Notes under the pieces: model-generated
What the model was told of the DNA's origin: nothing
The model's database searches: none
The model's input: the letters and a program-made list of their open reading frames with translations, nothing else
In this document: piece after piece, positions 23,113 to 34,049 of the stretch
How the letters are laid out: each line of letters opens with the position of its first letter
Numbering within the stretch: position 1 is the first letter of the stretch
Made by a program: the position numbers and the translations under genes
Origin: Ligustrum vulgare
Taxonomy: Eukaryota > Streptophyta > Magnoliopsida > Lamiales > Oleaceae
Assembly: GCA_963555705.1 (NCBI GenBank)
Contig: OY743184.1
Span: 20,945,859-21,009,858, forward strand
Reading direction: 5' to 3'
DNA length: 64,000 nucleotides

Positions 23113-23547
23113 CTAAAGATCTAATTTCTTAGCAGCCTCCTCTAACACTACATTTTCACAGGATCCTGAATCAATAATGAAACGACATACCTTGCCAGCA
23201 ACAATACATGTAGAAACAAAAATGGAATAACGTTTCAAAGTGGTAGTGTCATCTCGCGGTGCAAGCCAAGTGCGCTGTAAGACCAAAGCAGAGCCAACAT
23301 CCCCCTCCAAAAACTCTTTAGGACACTCATTATCAGCAACATCAAAAATAGGAGGCCCATCAGATTCCTCAAACGTACCTTCATCCGTAAGTAACCCCTT
23401 ATTTGCACCCAAATGTGGACAAGCAAACTGTCGGTGACCAAACTCTCTATAAGAGAAACACTGAATGGCTACACATAAACGAGGAGCACCGAAAGTTCCA
23501 GCTCCAATTGTCGAACGAGGGGTCATGGCAGTTGTTCCTATGTGCAT
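23113..23547 (-). pseudogene. gypsy-1 zinc knuckle and protease
   Basis: Near the start the frame has CFSYREFGHRQFACP, a CCHC zinc knuckle in which the second Cys has become Tyr. The protease follows: VAGKVCRFIIDSGSCENVV carries the D-S-G active site. The frame ends in AAKKLDL at a stop before the RT linker. Confidence 0.88.
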
Positions 23548-23646
23548 TGTTCATGCGTTACCTAAGGAGCGCAAGGCTTGTGCACTTCCAGCACGCATGT
23601 TGTTTGCGTTGCTGCCCTATGTTAGACTGGGACTCCATCGATTCAA

Positions 23647-24494
23647 CTATTTTTCAAACAATAAAGCATGTTGATGAGCCTCAGATATGGTCGCCGGCAT
23701 TAGCATGTTCAACACATCTTGAAATGGTAAACGCATCCCACCAATATACCTCGACACTAACTGGACTTGGGTCTCAACGAGGTCATTTCTGGTGACTAAC
23801 TGATAGAACTCCTCAGAATATTCATCCCATGTCCGTCCGCCCTGGCGCAAATTTTGCAATTTCTGGTACAAAATTCGCTCATAATTGAAAGGTAGAAAGG
23901 CAGCTCTCATATGTTTTTTTAGTTTAACCCATGAGTCAAGTCTCATTTTTCCTTGGCGTGCACGCGAGGTTTTGAATTGCTGCCACCAAGTCGCAGCTCG
24001 CTCCCTAAACGAATTATCACAAGAGAGAAATGCGTAGGGTCTGGCACTTCCTTGAAATCCAAAACTTCTTCCACCGCACAAAGCCAATAAAAGATTCTTC
24101 TGCCCCCAGGCCTGAAATTTAGGAATGTCAATTTTGAAGCCCGATTCCCACCGACGATCCTATTGTCCACGGGCCCCGTAATCATGTACCAATGGAGCAA
24201 ATGGATTATCCACGGAAGCAGTATCCTCATCATCATTAGAAGACTCCACGAATTGTGGTGCACGACCAAACCACGACCAGTGCTACCACCTATGATCGAT
24301 GCCCATCCTCCCCATGCTACACCACGGCCTCCTTGCCGTTTGCCAGTCAGGATAGCCAACACTTTGACGTTTTGGGTCTCCATTGCAACCATTCTTTGTG
24401 TCAATTGATCGACCTGTTGTCGGATCTGAACATCATTCCCGCGAAGTTTCTCATCAGGAATAACATCAGAAGTCGATTGTCTTCTCAGAGGCAT
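23647..24494 (-). pseudogene. gypsy-1 gag
   Basis: The start codon frame at 24494 reads MPLRRQSTSDVIPDEKLRG, a basic leader, followed by VQIRQQVDQLTQRMVAMETQ, a probable coiled coil. The retrotransposon gag domain comes in the second frame (24087-23647): FRERAATWWQQFKTSRARQG, FNYERILYQKLQNLRQGGRT and SRYIGGMRLPFQDVLNM. A frameshift near 24090-24180 joins the two. It would form the virus-like particle shell. Confidence 0.9.
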
Positions 24495-24513
24495 CTTCTT
24501 GGAACGTAGAATA

Positions 24514-24525
24514 GCTCTAATACCA
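24514..24525 (-). other. gypsy-1 primer-binding site
   Basis: On the minus strand TGGTATTAGAGC differs at one position from the initiator-tRNA site. It lies 2 bp from the LTR edge at 24528. Confidence 0.8.
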
Positions 24526-24527
24526 AC

Positions 24528-24543
24528 TAACGCAGGTGGAACG
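24528..24543 (-). repeat. gypsy-1 5' LTR, short end fragment
   Basis: TAACGCAGGTGGAACG matches TGATGTAGGCGGAACG of the other LTR and is cut from the rest of its LTR by the solo LTR that follows. Confidence 0.8.
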
Positions 24544-27233
24544 TGTAATACTGCCTTTCCATATACGTGCTTTCTTAAATTTCACGTAATTGTTCTATTG
24601 AGGTCCTTATAATTCATTAATTGATATTATTATAATTGATAAATTGAGTTATTTTGCAGTGGAAGGACCTGGACGCCATAACGATCAATGTGCCAATTAG
24701 AAAACTTATAAATTTTTCGTGCAATTATATGCCTAATTGTTTATTTTAAATTTCTAAGTATGCTTATTTCAAGTAATTAAAAATTTGTAAATGATCAAAA
24801 TACATTTAGTTTGAAATTGGTGTAAAGTTTAGTGGCACCTTGATATTAATTTAAAGTTGTTCACTTAATTACACTAAAGAGGGGAATTGAGGGACTAATG
24901 TGCAATTTTTGAAAGATTAAAAATTAAAATCCTACCCTAAACCTCTCAGCCCTCACTCTCGTTCTTTATCCTAGTTTACGTACCCGACTCCTCTCCCGAT
25001 TTCTCCCTCTCCCTCAGTTTCTCTCCTCTCACCACCGGCCAGCATGACGGCGCACCACCGGCCACCACTGCCAACCCACGGTAGCACTCTTATTCCCCTC
25101 CCTTCCCGATGACACACCCGTACACGAGTTTAACCGCTGTGCACACATCGCGCGCGCGCACACACACACACACACATATTGTGTATATAATCATGTTTGT
25201 ATGTATATGTGTGTGTATGCGCAATCTTGACTAAAATTCCAGATTTCCAATTTTGTTAAATTTCGGATTTTTCTATTAAAAGTTGGAGATTAGGTGGTGT
25301 GATTTTGTATGTATATGAAATACATGTATCTATTTATGAAATTTCTAATTTTATAGTAATTTTTAGATTTCGAAATTCCTTAATTAGTAGTTTAATTTAA
25401 TTTTTTACTTTAGTTTTAAGTTAGAAATTATAATTTTACAAATTTGGGGAGAATTATATAAATGGTTATATTAATTTTAAGATTTTGTAGTTAATTAGCA
25501 GATTATGAAATTATAGATTAAATTGACTTAGTTGACGACCATTGTGAGAAATTTCAAATTTTTAAATGATGAAGTTCTTTAATGGATTCTTTGTTGGTTT
25601 AATGTTGTTTTAAATTGAAAATTTTCAAATTTAGGATTTCAAGTAATGAGGTGGTTTTAATTGAATTTTAATGTATATTCTTGACTTATAGTTGCTATTT
25701 TGAGACTTTTGAAATTTGTAGTTTAGTTAACTGTTCGGATAAAGTTTGAATAAATGCTGATTTTCAAATTTATGAATAGTTAGAATGCTAATTGGTATTG
25801 TCCTTGTGAAATTTAAGTTGTGGTGAATATTTCACAGCTTTGACCTTTGGGTAATTTGATAAATTAGATTTCAATTTTTGCCATAAAAGTTAATCTCTTA
25901 TTCCGAATGTATTATGGTCTGTGTTTGACATAACTTAAAATCCCAATTGTTTTGAATTGTAAGTCACCTGGTAGCCTCAACCTCATTTAGAAGTGTTAAA
26001 TGTGATTTTTGAACTAAAAGTATATTTTATTAAATGAATGGATATAAATTAGGATTTTTGGGCACATTGACGTCACGGGAAGCCGAGGCTTCTCCACTTG
26101 CAAATCTAGATAACGGTAAATATTAAGGACGTTAAGTAAGTAAACTTCCCTTCTCTCAGTATAGTTGAATGTTCAATGTGGAATTATGTGCTTAATTGAC
26201 ATTCGTGTTAATTGCGGAATTCTAATGCTTTGGTTTACCATATGCAAGTATGTGTATTTAAGGAAATGTTCAAACATGCACATTATCATGTCATTGCATC
26301 ATTAAGCATGCATTGGCATCGAAATGGGGAAGTCAAATGTTTTAATGAAAGGAATGTGTCAAAATGCAAATTTTGTCAAAGTTATGTATCCCAAGTTTTT
26401 CAAGAAAGAATGGGTGTACTTCTATATCATGAAATATGCGAGTGGGAAATGGGGCGCGGGGGACCGGCGTACCCGAATGAAATGAGCCACTTTGTGGTGG
26501 AATAAAGTGAATAACCGCTTTGCGGTGGGAAAGTGAATGTTAAGCCGCTTTACGGTGGAAATGTGAATGTTAATCTAGTTCCAAATAAGAATTGCTCACT
26601 GTTATCTGATTGATTAGAAGATACACCAAGTGAGCTCACGATGAAATAAAGTAAAAGTTTTGAAATTTTAAGTGAAAGCTTGAAAAGTTTGAAAGTTTTG
26701 AAAGGTTAAAGTGAATGGGGATACATATTTCAAAGTTTAAAGCATTTCATGTCATAAGCATGCATCACTTGCACGAAGTTTTCTTACTGAGCTTTGGCTC
26801 ACCACAATCCATCCCCAATATTTCAGGTGATGAAAGCTAGATGAGACAAGGAGAGTACTCGGTGACAGACTCGGGCTATACCTACCTTCAATCTTTGAAA
26901 ATAAAGTTAAATTAGAATTTATTTAAGTTTCTTATTAATTATTCCTTAATTCATTTATTATTGTTAATTGTTTGGTTGAAATTAGCTTTGAATAAGTATG
27001 AGTGTAGTATCAGAGGTTAAATTACCTCTTACTTCATTTGCAAAAATTTATGTGGTTTTGATGTCCCTCTACAGATTGCTATGTCCAATTTATAGAGGAG
27101 ACTATACCAAAATTTTTGTAAAATTTTATAATAGAAAATGAAAATGTTGAGGTTTTAAATGATTTCTTTTCCGAATTTAAGTAAAGAAAAGTTAACACGT
27201 CTAGGTTTAAGATTTTGAACTTGGGGTGTTACA
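24544..27233 (-). mobile_element. Solo LTR A (2,690 bp), inserted in gypsy-1 LTR
   Basis: On the minus strand it begins TGTAACACCCCAAG and ends GGCAGTATTACA. Perfect target duplications GAACG lie at 24539-24543 and 27234-27238. It shares landmarks along its whole length with solo LTR B (39397-42168), in the opposite orientation: the CTGAGCTTTGG/CCAAAGCTCAG block, the hairpin array, the CGACGTCAATG-type block and a (CA/TA)n tract. The TGTAACACCCC start is common in Tekay/Del-type gypsy LTRs (inference). No internal region is present. The 97-residue frame at 26212-26505 is not conserved as a gene. Confidence 0.92.
26480..26565. repeat. Hairpin array in solo LTR A
   Basis: Three successive short palindromes lie about 28 bp apart: CCACTTTGTGG, CCGCTTTGCGG (26515-26525) and CCGCTTTACGG. 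They correspond to the array at 40172-40258 in solo LTR B. Confidence 0.85.
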
Positions 27234-27679
27234 GAACGTGTATGAAAAGAAACAATAAAAACTCAATATCGTTAATTCAAAAAATTACCGAAATGAATTG
27301 CATGAAATTGAAGAAACTCCAAGAATAACAAAGTTCTATTTTAAAACAACTGCCTCCTAATGTAAAACAAAGAAGAATAAATAATAAACCCTAGCCCTAA
27401 AAGTGAGAAATAAAGAAAAGATGAAAATGGACATAATAACTCAAAGAATCCCGATTTTAGCTGTCTAGGTGATTTCAAAAGCCCAAAATCAATTATCAAT
27501 AGCGGCGAAGCAACTTTTCATATGCGGCTCGTCGAGACAATTCCGAAAACATATTATAGGCCAAAATTTGAGCCCGTATGCAAATTCTATGCTCTTTTTT
27601 TTTTTTTTTTTTTTGAAAACTTTGAAACTGAACGATCCCAATCATCCAAATAAACCAGTGCTCAATTTTAACTCCATCA
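27234..27679 (-). repeat. gypsy-1 5' LTR, main part
   Basis: It aligns with 19690-20063 from AACGTGTATGAAAAG to CTCCATCA. It carries a T18 run at 27597-27614 and about 60 bp (27337-27395) absent from the other LTR. 27234-27238 is the target duplication of solo LTR A. Confidence 0.88.
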
Positions 27680-27901
27680 TATTTATAACTTATTTCTATT
27701 GATTTATAGTTAAAACTATTTAAAAACACTTCTCAAACATCCTTTTATACTTGAGAAATGCTAAAGGAACCAAAAAATCTGACTGAAAATATGATCAAAT
27801 TGATGTAACTATATGTGTGGGTGTAAAACTTTATGTAAAAATTAAGTTCCTAAAGCATGATTCTTTAAACTTGAGAGTGTACAATCATAGATTTTAAATA
27901 A

Positions 27902-28345
27902 GGCCGCGTTTGATAGCGATGGTGGAATTTGGGTGGAAAGAAAGTGAATTTCAGGGAATTGAAAATTTTTCAACTTTTGTTGTTTGATTGACATTATTTT
28001 CTATGAAAAATAAAATAAAATTGATCTCTTTTAATAAAAGAAAATATTTTTTTTATTTTTCCACACATTTGTACTTGATAATAATAATGTTAATTTTTAT
28101 AAAAAAATAAATTAATTAACAACAACAAAAATAATCAAACGTAACGAAAATGATAAAAGATTTTTCATGGAAAATAAAACCTCCTCCCCCTTTGAAAAAT
28201 GGATTCATTCAAAACAAAGAAAATATCGATTCAAGATAAGTGGAAAAATAAATTCTATGAAAAATTTAGGTAACCAAACAGCGCAAAATTGAAAAATCAC
28301 ATGAAAAATCTTTTCCATGAAACTTGGCGCGTATCAAACGCACTC
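27902..28345. mobile_element. Tourist/Harbinger-like element (444 bp)
   Basis: Inverted ends GGCCGCGTTTGATAGC and GAGTGCGTTTGATACGC, with TAA target duplications at 27899-27901 and 28346-28348. The interior is AT-rich with TGGAAAA/TTTTCCA motifs like those of 18265-18503. No coding capacity. Confidence 0.8.
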
Positions 28346-28562
28346 TAAATAAAATTTAGTAGTCAACAAAGTAATATCCAATATTAACTTTAACTTAGAT
28401 TTGTATTTCTTGAAATAACGTTTTTGTTTACATTTTGTAAGGCGGTATTACACATGTAAGTGCTAAGGAAGGACAGAAATCTAGTCTATTTTATTGTCCT
28501 ATCAAATATTATTTTCTATGAAGAAATTTTAATTATTATATAAAAAAATTATTTAATATTAA

Positions 28563-28736
28563 ACCTTTGTTTGTTTTTCTATAAATTTTTCACTTTTTTC
28601 TACAGTATTCAATCTCAACCATCTATTAAAAGTCAAGCCCACAATATTTTACTTTTTAATCAAATCTTAATCATCCTTTCTCCAAAAAATCACTATTCAT
28701 TTCAAAAAAACTTTTTTTATACAAAACCAAACACAC
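28563..28736. mobile_element. Tourist-like MITE remnant
   Basis: It contains the inverted version of the core found in 31691-31856 (TTGTGGGCTTGACT and TTGAGATTGA motifs) and ends CCAAACACAC followed by TAA. The left end (near TAA at 28560) is less clear. Confidence 0.6.
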
Positions 28737-29064
28737 TAAATATCAAACATCTAGTGAATGCTTGGTTAATCTATTTATAGTAGCTAATCTTATTCATAAT
28801 ATAATAATTGGTCTTATATAGATTAATTTTATCCAATATTGAGTATTAATTATTTAGTAAAGGCTTGTTTCTTCAGCAAATAGAAGTCTATATCAAAGAA
28901 AAAATAATAATCGTGTGAAATATTAATTTTTAAATAAGTGGAATTGCGTGGTCATTGTTAAAAGTCGAAACAAACAAATAACTTCTCTAACCATATCAAA
29001 CATGTTCAAAACTGGAGTACGCTATTTCAGCCATGCGAATGAAGCGCGAAATATCCTTCACTAC

Positions 29065-29070
29065 CACGTG
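29065..29070 (+). promoter_or_regulatory. G-box / ABRE-like element upstream of the kinase gene
   Basis: CACGTG in the context CTACCACGTGCT lies about 90 bp upstream of the TATA-like box. bZIP and bHLH factors bind this core, and genes of the MAPKKK17/18 group are known to respond to abscisic acid. Function here is inferred from position only. Confidence 0.45.
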
Positions 29071-29157
29071 CTATTTTATTTATTATAACAAATCCATTAT
29101 ACACACGTTTTTTTGGGTCGCTTTTATAAACAATTAATAAATCTCCAACTCGTCCTG

Positions 29158-29167
29158 TATATAAATA
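29158..29167 (+). promoter_or_regulatory. TATA box of the kinase gene
   Basis: TATATAAATA lies 120 bp upstream of the chosen start codon, a normal distance for a plant leader of about 90 bp. A second candidate, TTTTATAAAC, is at 29122. Confidence 0.5.
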
Positions 29168-29286
29168 TATATTTCAGAACTCCAGTAATTATTCAATTCA
29201 ACTCTGTTTTCTGTATTTTCCCTCTTCAACAAAAGCTAAGAACAACCGATACACCGAAAATTTTGATTCACAAATTACAGTCTGCA

Positions 29287-30354
29287 ATGGACTGGGTTCG
29301 TGGTGAAAAACTGGGTAACGGGAGCTTTGGAACGGTGAATATAGCTATACCCAGAAGCCGGAGCTGTCAAATTCCATCTGTGATGGCCGTGAAATCTTGT
29401 GGGGTGTCTCTTTCTGATTCGCTTATGAACGAGAAATTGATACTTGGTGAGCTTAAAGATTGTCCAGAAATCATTCGTTGCTTTGGAGAAGATTTTACTG
29501 ATGAAAACGGTGAGAAATTGTATAATCTATTGTTGGAGTATGCTTCCGGCGGTGCTTTGGCTGATAAGGTGAAGAATTGCCGGGATACTCGGCTGCCGGA
29601 GAGTGAAGTCCGGCGGTACACAAAGGCTTTACTTAAAGGGCTTAATTATATTCACAAGTTTGGTTATGTTCATTGTGATATTAAGCTTCAGAACATTCTT
29701 TTGGGCCAAAACGGTGACGTAAAAATTGCGGATTTTGGCTTGGCGAAGAGAGTCGGAGGAGAAAAGGTGGGGGATTTTGGGTGTGAATTGAGGGGTACAC
29801 CGCTGTATATGTCGCCGGAGATGGCCACCAGAAACGACCAGGGTCCTCCGGCGGACATATGGGCACTTGGGTGTGTGGTGGCGGAGATGCTCAGTGGAGC
29901 TTCGCCATGGAGGTGCTCCGGCGTGGTTGACCTACTGATGAGAATCGGCGTTCTTGGCGAGTCGCCGGAGGTACCTGAAAATTTATCATCAAAAGGAAAA
30001 GATTTTCTTGGAAAATGTTTTGTTAATGACCCAAGCAAAAGATGGACGGCTGAGATGCTTTTAAATCATCCATTTGTTGACGATCAAGATTTCGATGACA
30101 CTGTTACATTGAAAGAAAGACATGAAGAAGATAATGCCTCGACCTCTCCCAGGTGTCCATTTGATTTCCCAGATTGGACAATTACATCTTTGCCCTCGCC
30201 GGAATATTCATCGGAATCTGGCTCTTGGTTTTGCAAGGAGGCGAATTTGACAACTGGGTCAATGTCCATTTCGCCGGTGGAGAGGCTGCAGGGACTAGTG
30301 AGCGATCATCAGCCTCATTGGTCCGGTTCGGACATATGGCTCACTGTTAGATGA
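29287..30354 (+). CDS. MAPKKK-type Ser/Thr protein kinase (MEKK, MAPKKK17/18-like)
   Basis: An intronless 355-residue kinase, close to the usual length of the MAPKKK13-20 group. I chose ATG 29287 (MDWVRGEKLGNGSFGTV) because this family starts with the sequence just before the glycine loop. The open frame extends upstream to 29113, but that part reads like a leader and contains the TATA box. Visible kinase residues are the glycine loop 10-17, Lys36, helix-C Glu49, HCD 129-131 with catalytic Asp131 and Asn136, DFG 149-151, and activation-segment GTPLYMSPE ending at 178. HCD in place of HRD is normal for this group. The C-terminal tail (about 265-355) is Ser/Pro-rich. These enzymes activate MAPK kinases, for example in abscisic-acid signalling. 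No inactivating lesion is seen. Confidence 0.95.
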   Translation: MDWVRGEKLGNGSFGTVNIAIPRSRSCQIPSVMAVKSCGVSLSDSLMNEKLILGELKDCPEIIRCFGEDFTDENGEKLYNLLLEYASGGALADKVKNCRDTRLPESEVRRYTKALLKGLNYIHKFGYVHCDIKLQNILLGQNGDVKIADFGLAKRVGGEKVGDFGCELRGTPLYMSPEMATRNDQGPPADIWALGCVVAEMLSGASPWRCSGVVDLLMRIGVLGESPEVPENLSSKGKDFLGKCFVNDPSKRWTAEMLLNHPFVDDQDFDDTVTLKERHEEDNASTSPRCPFDFPDWTITSLPSPEYSSESGSWFCKEANLTTGSMSISPVERLQGLVSDHQPHWSGSDIWLTVR

Positions 30355-31690
30355 TGCCAAAATTTTGATAGAAGACTCACATTTTTGGAGATTTATTTCT
30401 CTAAGCCTGATTTATTTATTTATTTATTATTTTTTTCCTTGCACATAAAATTGATAGAGAAAGTATTAGTCGATGTATATATTAATACCGTGTAACGATA
30501 TAGTAAATCTAACTTTGTGCGGACATTATAGTTTCGATAAATGATTCATTTACTCAATGATACGATTTTTGCTCCAATTGAGATTTGCAGTTGTGCTGGA
30601 TGTATAGTCAAATCGATTTTAATACTTCAACAAGTACTTGCTATTGTACCAATCTAAAGGAATTTTCGTTCACAAAACTATGATTTCTCGATAAATCATG
30701 ATATAGCAAGACTAAAACGACAATAATTAGCGTGTCATTAGACTATGAATGATAAAATAATATGTTCCCATAATTTGATCTTGTGTATTGTGATGACATA
30801 AGACCTTTTAAGGATTCATGAATGTTAGAAAAAAACTTGGCAATTTTCCACTTGCAAACTTATTAAATTAGCAGCAATCCACTTGCATGTATAGTCTTCT
30901 TAAATAAAAAAAATATTTAGGCACACATTATCTTGCTTTCTTACCTGAAGAGGGGTGGGTGGGATACCGGGATTGGATAAATCAACAATTCATGCCAAGA
31001 GTTAGTCATACACAAGAAGAGAAGAAATTTCAAGCAATTGCTATCAAATACCTTGTATTTCTTATTTATTAATCCTAAATTATATATCTATTTTCTTATT
31101 GAAAGTTTACATATTTTTAAGCTTTCTAATATATCCTTATTGAATATTCATTATTATCAACAAATATAAAATAATCATATTTATTACGTTATTTAATATA
31201 GGATTATATTAGTAAAATATAAGAAAAAATTATATCTCCAACTACATTAAATATATTTTTTAATTTATGTGAAAAAAGAAACAATCATATCTTTACGGAT
31301 CGGAGGGAGTAATATATATGTTTGAAACCTGCAAGTTTTATTCCAAACCTAAGGGAAATTGATCTTGGTCGATGATCGATTTCGTAACATATACATATAA
31401 ATTTTAATTTCTACATCGTAAAATTTAAAGACATTCATGTTTAAGTAGATGGATATATTAGTGCATATATTACATAAATATAATTTTTTAAATGATTATT
31501 GTTATTTTTAATTTGACATTTTGATGAATTTAATTAATTTGTTATCTTAAGTTCTACATTTCAAATGATAAATCAATTAAACTCATCTAAACGTCTAAGC
31601 ACTGTTCATGAATAACACTATTTATTTTTTATATCATTTCTTTTTAACCATGCTCAAGGTTGTTGAATGCAGGCAAGTTAAACATCCTTA
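30355..31690 (+). other. 3' flank of the kinase gene, no further gene
   Basis: AT-rich sequence. TTTATTTATTTATTTATT at about 30410-30428 may lie in the 3' untranslated region; I could not fix a polyadenylation site. At 31290-31318 the sequence ATCTTTACGGATCGGAGGGA looks like one end of a Stowaway element whose other end I could not find. Confidence 0.5.
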
Positions 31691-31856
31691 GAGCCTGTTT
31701 GGTAATGTGAAAAAAAAAATTATTTTTTTTATTTTTTGGTAGATGTGTGGTTTAAAAATATTTGAAAAGTAAAAAACTGTGGGCTTGACTAAGAATGGAT
31801 GATTGAGATTGAGTTTGAAAAATTGTGATAAAATTTTTTGTTTTACCAAAAAGCTC
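31691..31856. mobile_element. Tourist-like MITE (166 bp)
   Basis: Ends GAGCCTGTTTGGTAA and, inverted, GAGCTTTTTGGTAA, with TTA target duplications at 31688-31690 and 31857-31859. The same core (TGTGGGCTT, AAGAATG, TGAGTTTGAAAA) recurs at 58136-58240 and, inverted, at 28563-28736. Confidence 0.85.
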
Positions 31857-31859
31857 TTA

Positions 31860-32389
31860 ATGAAATAATTGTTAGATATAACGCTATAACATTGGAGACT
31901 ATTGAAAAAATAAAAACAAGTAAAAATATAATTCAATTGCACTGTTAATCGAGCATATTAATAGTTGAAATACTATGATTTTGACATTTTTGGTTCATTT
32001 AAATTAGTGTGGACTTTTGTTATGTATGTGGCCACCAAAAAAAATCCCACCGGCCACCACACGCCTCTTCCTCAAACTATGCTCATCTTTTGGACACCTC
32101 ATAAATGAAGTCGTATCCGATATGTCTATGTACTCCTTTGTTTCTTATCTTTATCCGTTTGAAGTATCTAATGCCACTTCGAGTTTTAACCATAAGTTGC
32201 TGTTTCACGATTGATTTTTGTTTATAAATAAGGAATTTGAATTTTTGAGATAAAATATATGATTGAAAAATAGTTTAAAAAATGTGTGTACTTAAAAAGT
32301 AAATGTGAAGAAAAAACTTGTTTATCAAGCACTTGCTAAAAACAACTTCTAAAATATAAGTAATTTTTTTTTTCTTTAAATTGATCGTC
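31860..32389 (+). other. No gene seen
   Basis: AT-rich DNA between a MITE and the presumed start of the Mutator-like element. The 65-residue frame at 32017-32214 resembles nothing I know. Confidence 0.5.
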
Positions 32390-33229
32390 AAGTTTAATGT
32401 ATTTCGGTCGAACATATCATGTAAATGGTCCCAAGTTTTTGTTCATCTTGCATTTTTTTTTTTTTATCCAAACCTTTGGAAAATAGCACAAATACTAATA
32501 AACCTTTAAATTATTGATGCAAATGATCCTTTTAAATGCATCCCTTCATTTTAAATTGGTTCCTTCCTCTGGTGCAAAAACAACTCAACCATCTTGAAGT
32601 GCAAAAGTTTATAGTTTCTAGACCAAAATTTTAACAGATTTTCCAATTTGGTCAAATGGATCCTCCGTGGCACCATATTACTAGTGTATTGTGGCCGCAG
32701 ACTTCATAATGTACACCCCAAACACGACTTCTCATTCTCACAAGCCAACATATAGAATTAAGAAAAATTGAGGAACCCTAATCATTGGTTGTGCCCCAAT
32801 TGCAACTCTTTCCTTTGTCGATCTGCTAAACAACGGTGTCCCATGAGTGATGGCGATGTACGCAGTGGAAGAGACTCATTTGGACCCTATTGGAGGTGGT
32901 TTCGAAGAAGGTTATTAGTGTGATTGACCTGCACGAAATTTTTTATGGTTAGTACTTGAAAAACGTAGATTGTGGTCCAAAATTGTACTAATTGAGCTAA
33001 ACACTGACCACGCTTTGCAGAGGTTGAAAACTTGGAAGAAACCCGTGATGAATTGGGAATGATTTTTCTGACTCTCAAAATGAAGTTAAAGATGGTGATT
33101 TCCACTACGATGACAATGCCCCTAAACGTGTTGTAGTGGGACTGAACTTTGACATTACTGTTGTGTTCATGAAGATGCCAATGAACCTAAGATTGACTCT
33201 GATAGTTCATATTATTTGCCATCTTAAGA

Positions 33230-34049
33230 TTGCACACTGATTACACATCGAGTGAGGTCGGTAACATCATATACCCTGTCTTTAATGAAGAGAAGGAGAT
33301 GTGGGATCCGAAGTATGATGTGGGCAAAACATTTAGAGATGTGCAACGGTTTAGAAGAGCTGTGAAAAATCATGGAGTATCTACCGAATCCAACTTGAAA
33401 ATGAAAACAAATGATGATAAAAGAGAACAAGTTGTTTGAAATATGGGTGCCAGGATTTGGTCATCAAGCAACAACAAGCTGAATTGCATCGAAATAAAGG
33501 TGTACAATTCGAACCACAAATGCATTAGAGATGGCATGAATATGCACAGCACAGCAAAGTATGTAGCCGAGAGAAATATTGACACATTTAAGTTGGACCC
33601 TGAATGTAAAACAAATCTAATTAGGACGCGAATTAGAGATTATATGAAAATAAACATTGTTAGACAAATTGCAGCTAGGGCCAGGAGATTGGCTCAGTTT
33701 GTCTAAGATTATGATTGGGGAAAGTGATAACCATCATTTTGGTTTGCTCTGGAGTTTTTCCGAAGAGTTATTGCGGACTAATCCAGGTTCTACATGTAAT
33801 GTAGTCGTAGAGAGTTATTGCTATTTAGGAGAGGGAGAACACTACCTATTGGAAATGGTTTATAAGGAATTTGAGTGGCGATTTACGTATTGTGAACTGT
33901 AATGAGTGGACATTTATGAGTGACAAATAGAAAGGGTTGTAGAATGTCATCGTAGACATGTATCTAGATGTTGAACAAAGACTTTGTATGCAACATATGT
34001 ACACCAATTTCTTTCAAGCGAAATTCAGGGGATTAGCTTTGAAGGAATT
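33230..34049 (+). pseudogene. MULE transposase N-terminal half (MuDR/MULE)
   Basis: The reading KYDVGKTFRDVQRFRRAVKN is the typical MuDR DNA-binding domain start. It is followed by NKLNCIEIKVYNSNHKCI, NIDTFKLDPECKTN and INIVRQIAARARRLA. Next comes DNHHFGLLWSFSEELLRTNP, the block before the catalytic domain. After a gap come MYLDVEQRLCMQHMYTNFF and FRGLALKEF. Most of the DDE catalytic domain, which normally lies between these last blocks, is missing. Stops at 33437, about 33705 and 33900 break the frame. The piece after the solo LTR (LWKAAKSTTIPDYN) continues it exactly where expected. Confidence 0.85.

Larger units (their letters stand above)
19680..27679 (-). mobile_element. Ty3/gypsy retrotransposon (Reina-like chromovirus), degenerate
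   Basis: Reading the minus strand, the order is LTR, primer-binding site (24514-24525), gag, zinc knuckle, protease, RT, RNase H, integrase and LTR, which is gypsy order. The paired LTRs align closely. Flanking GATTT (19675-19679) and TATTT (27680-27684) look like an aged target duplication. A 2,690-bp solo LTR plus its 5-bp duplication sits in the 5' LTR, so the element itself is about 5.3 kb, short for gypsy. The Reina assignment rests on integrase wording such as [13 protein letters not shown] and KIGSLEIVEKINPNAYHLKL. Confidence 0.9.

Noticed and set aside
29113..29286. N-terminal extension of the kinase (58 residues before MDWVRG)
   Set aside because: It contains the TATA-like box and leader, and the kinase family starts directly before the glycine loop.
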